From NCBI RefSeq assembly GCF_014191605.1, contig NZ_JACHWU010000002.1:620001-684000 (forward strand): a stretch of DNA of 64,000 bases, given 5' to 3'. Shown here in pieces: positions 62,215 to 64,000 of the stretch. Under the pieces are notes generated by a model, which was not told where the DNA came from, did no database searches, and saw only the letters and a list, made by a program, of their open reading frames with translations. Origin of the DNA: Prauserella isguenensis. Its GTDB lineage: Bacteria > Actinomycetota > Actinomycetes > Mycobacteriales > Pseudonocardiaceae. A program made the translations under genes and the position numbers. The first letter of the stretch is position 1; every line of letters begins with the position of its first letter.

Positions 62215-62924
62215 TGGATCTCACGCCCTACCTCGACCGTCTCCGCGAGGACCTCGCCACGAGCGCCTCGGCCGGCGATCAGGACATGAAACGCACCGCC
62301 GCGGTGCTGTCGGCGGCACTCGAGCCGGCCGCGCGCCTGACCCTCATGAACGCGCTCGCCGACATGGCCGCGGAGGTGACCGCCCACCTGCATGACCAGG
62401 TGGTGGACGTCCGCCTCGACGGACGGGACGTGCGCGTCGTCGTGACCGGACCGGAGCCACGGTCGGACGCCACGGCATCGGCGTCGGCATCGGCATCCGG
62501 CGCGGACGACGCCACACACGGGAGCGACGACATCACCGGCGACACCATCCGCGGTTCAGGACAGGGCCGCGACGGGACCGACGACCGGGGAACCGGCGCG
62601 GGCGGGCCGGGCGCGGGCGGCTTCGGCGACATGGCCGGCGCGGGCGGTGACATCAGCCGCATCACGTTGCGCATCGTCGAGCAGATCAAGGCCCAGGCCG
62701 AACAGGCGGCGGCCGCCCAGGGTCAGTCGCTGAACGCGTTCGTCGCCCAGGCCGTGCAGCAGGCCGTCCGCGGCGGACTGCAGGGCCACGGGCACAAGGG
62801 CGGTCAGCGTGACGCGTCCGAGACGTCCGGCCGCGGCCGCGCAGGCGAGCGGGGTGACTGCGGCCCGGGTGCCCGGTCCGAGGGCACGACCCGGTCGCAC
62901 CTGCACGGCTGGGTGGAAGGGTGA
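62214..62924 (+). CDS. ribbon-helix-helix (HicB/Arc-like) DNA-binding protein
   Basis: 236 residues. The N-terminal 80 residues are helical (MDLTPYLDRLREDLAT, then LEPAARLTLMNALADMAAEVTAHL). A low-complexity Ala/Ser/Gly/Asp linker includes ATASASASASG, encoded by GCATCG/GCGTCG hexamers. ISRITLRIVEQIKAQAEQAAAAQGQSLNAFVAQAVQQAV near 145-190 is the ribbon-helix-helix. A charged tail follows. It is coupled to a DUF4097 gene 2 bp downstream. Three half-sites cover its start, so it very likely represses itself. It is often auto-called a HicB antitoxin, but no HicA toxin is present. Confidence 0.82.
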   Translation: MDLTPYLDRLREDLATSASAGDQDMKRTAAVLSAALEPAARLTLMNALADMAAEVTAHLHDQVVDVRLDGRDVRVVVTGPEPRSDATASASASASGADDATHGSDDITGDTIRGSGQGRDGTDDRGTGAGGPGAGGFGDMAGAGGDISRITLRIVEQIKAQAEQAAAAQGQSLNAFVAQAVQQAVRGGLQGHGHKGGQRDASETSGRGRAGERGDCGPGARSEGTTRSHLHGWVEG

Positions 62925-62926
62925 CC

Positions 62927-63826
62927 ATGAGCGAGCAGCAGTCCGAACCGGCCCGCACCGAGGCGTTCGACGCGCCCGGCCCCGTGGACGTCGACGTCGA
63001 CATCCCGTTCGGGCGCGTGGCCGTGCATCTCGGCGGCGACACGTGCTCGGTGGAGATCCGCCACGACCCCGGTGCACACCTGCCGTGGACCGAGAGCGTC
63101 GCGGGCATCCTCAGCTGGGTCGGTGACCGGTTCGGCACCGGTGACCTGGCCGGCTCTCCCGAGGAGGCGATCGCGCAGTGCCGCATCGAACACGAGGTCC
63201 GGACGCTGGTCGTCCGCGGTCCGCAGGCACTGCCACTGCACGGCGTGCCACTCGCGGTGACGGTGCGAGCACCCGAAGGATCCGCGGTGCGGGTTCGCGC
63301 GGCGGCAGGCGCGGTGACGGTGACCGGCACGGCCCAGCGGTTGGAGGTGACCACCGGTTCCGGCGAGGTGCGGGTGGGTGACGCCGACGGCCCGGCGACG
63401 ATCCGCGCAGGTGGCGGCGACGTCACCACGGGAGCCCTGCGCGGTGGTGTGCAGCTGCGCGCGAGCCGCGGCGACGTGTCGATCGCCGCCCTTCCCGCGA
63501 CAGGCAGCGTCACGACGGCCGCGGGCGCCGTGCGGCTCGGCGAGATCGGCGGCGACGTGCTGATCCGCACGAGCAGCGGCGACGTGACGGTCGCCGACGC
63601 GGCGGCCGGCTCTCTCGAGGTGACCACCGGCTCCGGCACGATCCGCATCGGCGTCCGTTCCGGCGTGGCCGCGGAGATCGACCTCTCGTCCGGTTCCGGA
63701 CGAGTCGGCAGTGAGCTCGACGTGGCCGACATGGCGCCGGACCGGGACGTCCCCCTCGCGGTGCGGGCGCGCACGGGCGCAGGCGACGTCGTCGTCGGCA
63801 GAGCGCTCGTCGGCTCCACCGGCTGA
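62927..63826 (+). CDS. DUF4097 beta-repeat protein
   Basis: 299 residues. The N-terminal third is FDAPGPVDVDVDIPFGRVAVHL; the rest is a ladder of short beta strands with recurring GD(V/A) and TGSGxV/I steps (VTTGSGEVRVGDADGPATIRAGGGDVTTGAL, and so on), the DUF4097 beta-helix. An ATG 6 nt past a GTG is used, with GGAAGG 7 nt upstream. No signal peptide or membrane helix is present. The constant pairing with the RHH gene suggests a sensor/regulator unit. Biochemical role unknown. Confidence 0.85.
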   Translation: MSEQQSEPARTEAFDAPGPVDVDVDIPFGRVAVHLGGDTCSVEIRHDPGAHLPWTESVAGILSWVGDRFGTGDLAGSPEEAIAQCRIEHEVRTLVVRGPQALPLHGVPLAVTVRAPEGSAVRVRAAAGAVTVTGTAQRLEVTTGSGEVRVGDADGPATIRAGGGDVTTGALRGGVQLRASRGDVSIAALPATGSVTTAAGAVRLGEIGGDVLIRTSSGDVTVADAAAGSLEVTTGSGTIRIGVRSGVAAEIDLSSGSGRVGSELDVADMAPDRDVPLAVRARTGAGDVVVGRALVGSTG

Positions 63827-63862
63827 ACGCGGCCGGCCGAGTGCCGCGGCGCGCGTGCCGGG

Positions 63863-64000
63863 TCAGCCGTGCGCGGCGATCTCACGGCGCAGGGCGTCCG
63901 CGAGATCGCCGCGATCGCCGACGTCGACGCCGTCGAGTTCGAGCCAGTCGGCCGTCTCCCGCAACCGGTGGGCGAGTTCGGCAGCGACGCGGACTCGGTC
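63863..64000 (-). CDS. C-terminal end of a YcaQ-like winged-helix protein
   Basis: 45 codons before a TGA at 63863 run off the right edge: VAAELAHRLRETADWLELDGVDVGDRGDLADALRREIAAHG. The helix, then GVDVGDRGDLA and a final helix resemble the end of actinobacterial YcaQ-family DNA-glycosylase/winged-helix proteins. It is convergent with the DUF4097 gene. The call is tentative because only the tail is visible. Confidence 0.45.
   Translation of the reverse strand, partial: DRVRVAAELAHRLRETADWLELDGVDVGDRGDLADALRREIAAHG

Noticed and set aside
62214-62924. HicAB toxin-antitoxin pair
   Set aside because: No HicA-like small toxin is adjacent. The partner is a DUF4097 beta-helix protein.

Overview
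The window is high-GC actinobacterial chromosome, most likely Pseudonocardiaceae (Saccharomonospora, Prauserella or Amycolatopsis type). Four things point there: the gene content, frequent GTG starts, many TANNNT -10 boxes lying 6-8 nt before start codons (leaderless transcripts), and family markers such as an XRE/DUF5753-DUF397 pair, an EspG-PPE-DUF3558 cassette and a pyrophosphate-type phosphofructokinase. No tRNA, rRNA, insertion sequence, CRISPR array or prophage was seen. Much of the gene order matches two blocks of the Mycobacterium tuberculosis map: Rv2163c-Rv2187 (pbpB, ftsL-like, mraW, mraZ, DAHP synthase, Rv2179c, plsC, ArsA-like ATPase, fadD15) and Rv2743c-Rv2754c (pspM, pspA, clgR, pgsA, argA, ftsK, rnj, dapA, thyX).

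Layout. 1-10600: small membrane and cell-wall genes, an acyl-CoA dehydrogenase/alpha-methylacyl-CoA racemase operon with a divergent TetR regulator and two palindromic operators, a succinate-semialdehyde dehydrogenase, the XRE-DUF397 pair, and tesB. 10600-16000: central carbon and aromatic metabolism (pyk, PPi-dependent pfp, DAHP synthase with an aromatic-rich leader peptide and attenuator-like hairpins, an Rv2179c-type exoribonuclease). 16000-25700: plsC, an esterase gene with its catalytic middle deleted, a Nudix-NYN fusion, the ROK/ArsA/SRPBCC operon, and fadD15. 25700-30300: the start of the division and cell-wall cluster (mraZ, an mraW-type RNA structure, rsmH, ftsL-like, pbpB) with phased MraZ boxes.

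30600-38440 is a more accessory block: a type VII secretion-associated cassette (WXG-like, DUF3558 lipoprotein, PPE-like, EspG) and a divergent MoxR-DUF58-transglutaminase operon. 38700-44800 holds DUF3040, dinB, a methyltransferase, a ParA-like ATPase, nei and pyrD. Between nei and pyrD lies a stand-alone unit made of a promoter, a 12-codon ORF with an almost perfect anti-SD-complementary ribosome site, and a terminator-like fold. 44860-47500 is the Psp envelope-stress system (clgR, pspA with a sigma-E-like promoter, pspM). 47600-62000 continues with pncC, pgsA, rimO, argA, ftsK, a second plsC, lrp/eamA, rnj-dapA, a Ser/Thr kinase, an ACT protein and thyX. The right end carries a ribbon-helix-helix protein coupled to a DUF4097 protein, with a repeat operator on its start codon, and the 3' end of a YcaQ-like gene.

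The best leads for something little described are the DAHP-synthase leader/attenuator, the nei-pyrD mini-ORF unit, the oppositely oriented MraZ box pair, and the RHH-DUF4097 module with its operator. All calls come from reading the sequence; no database search was run.
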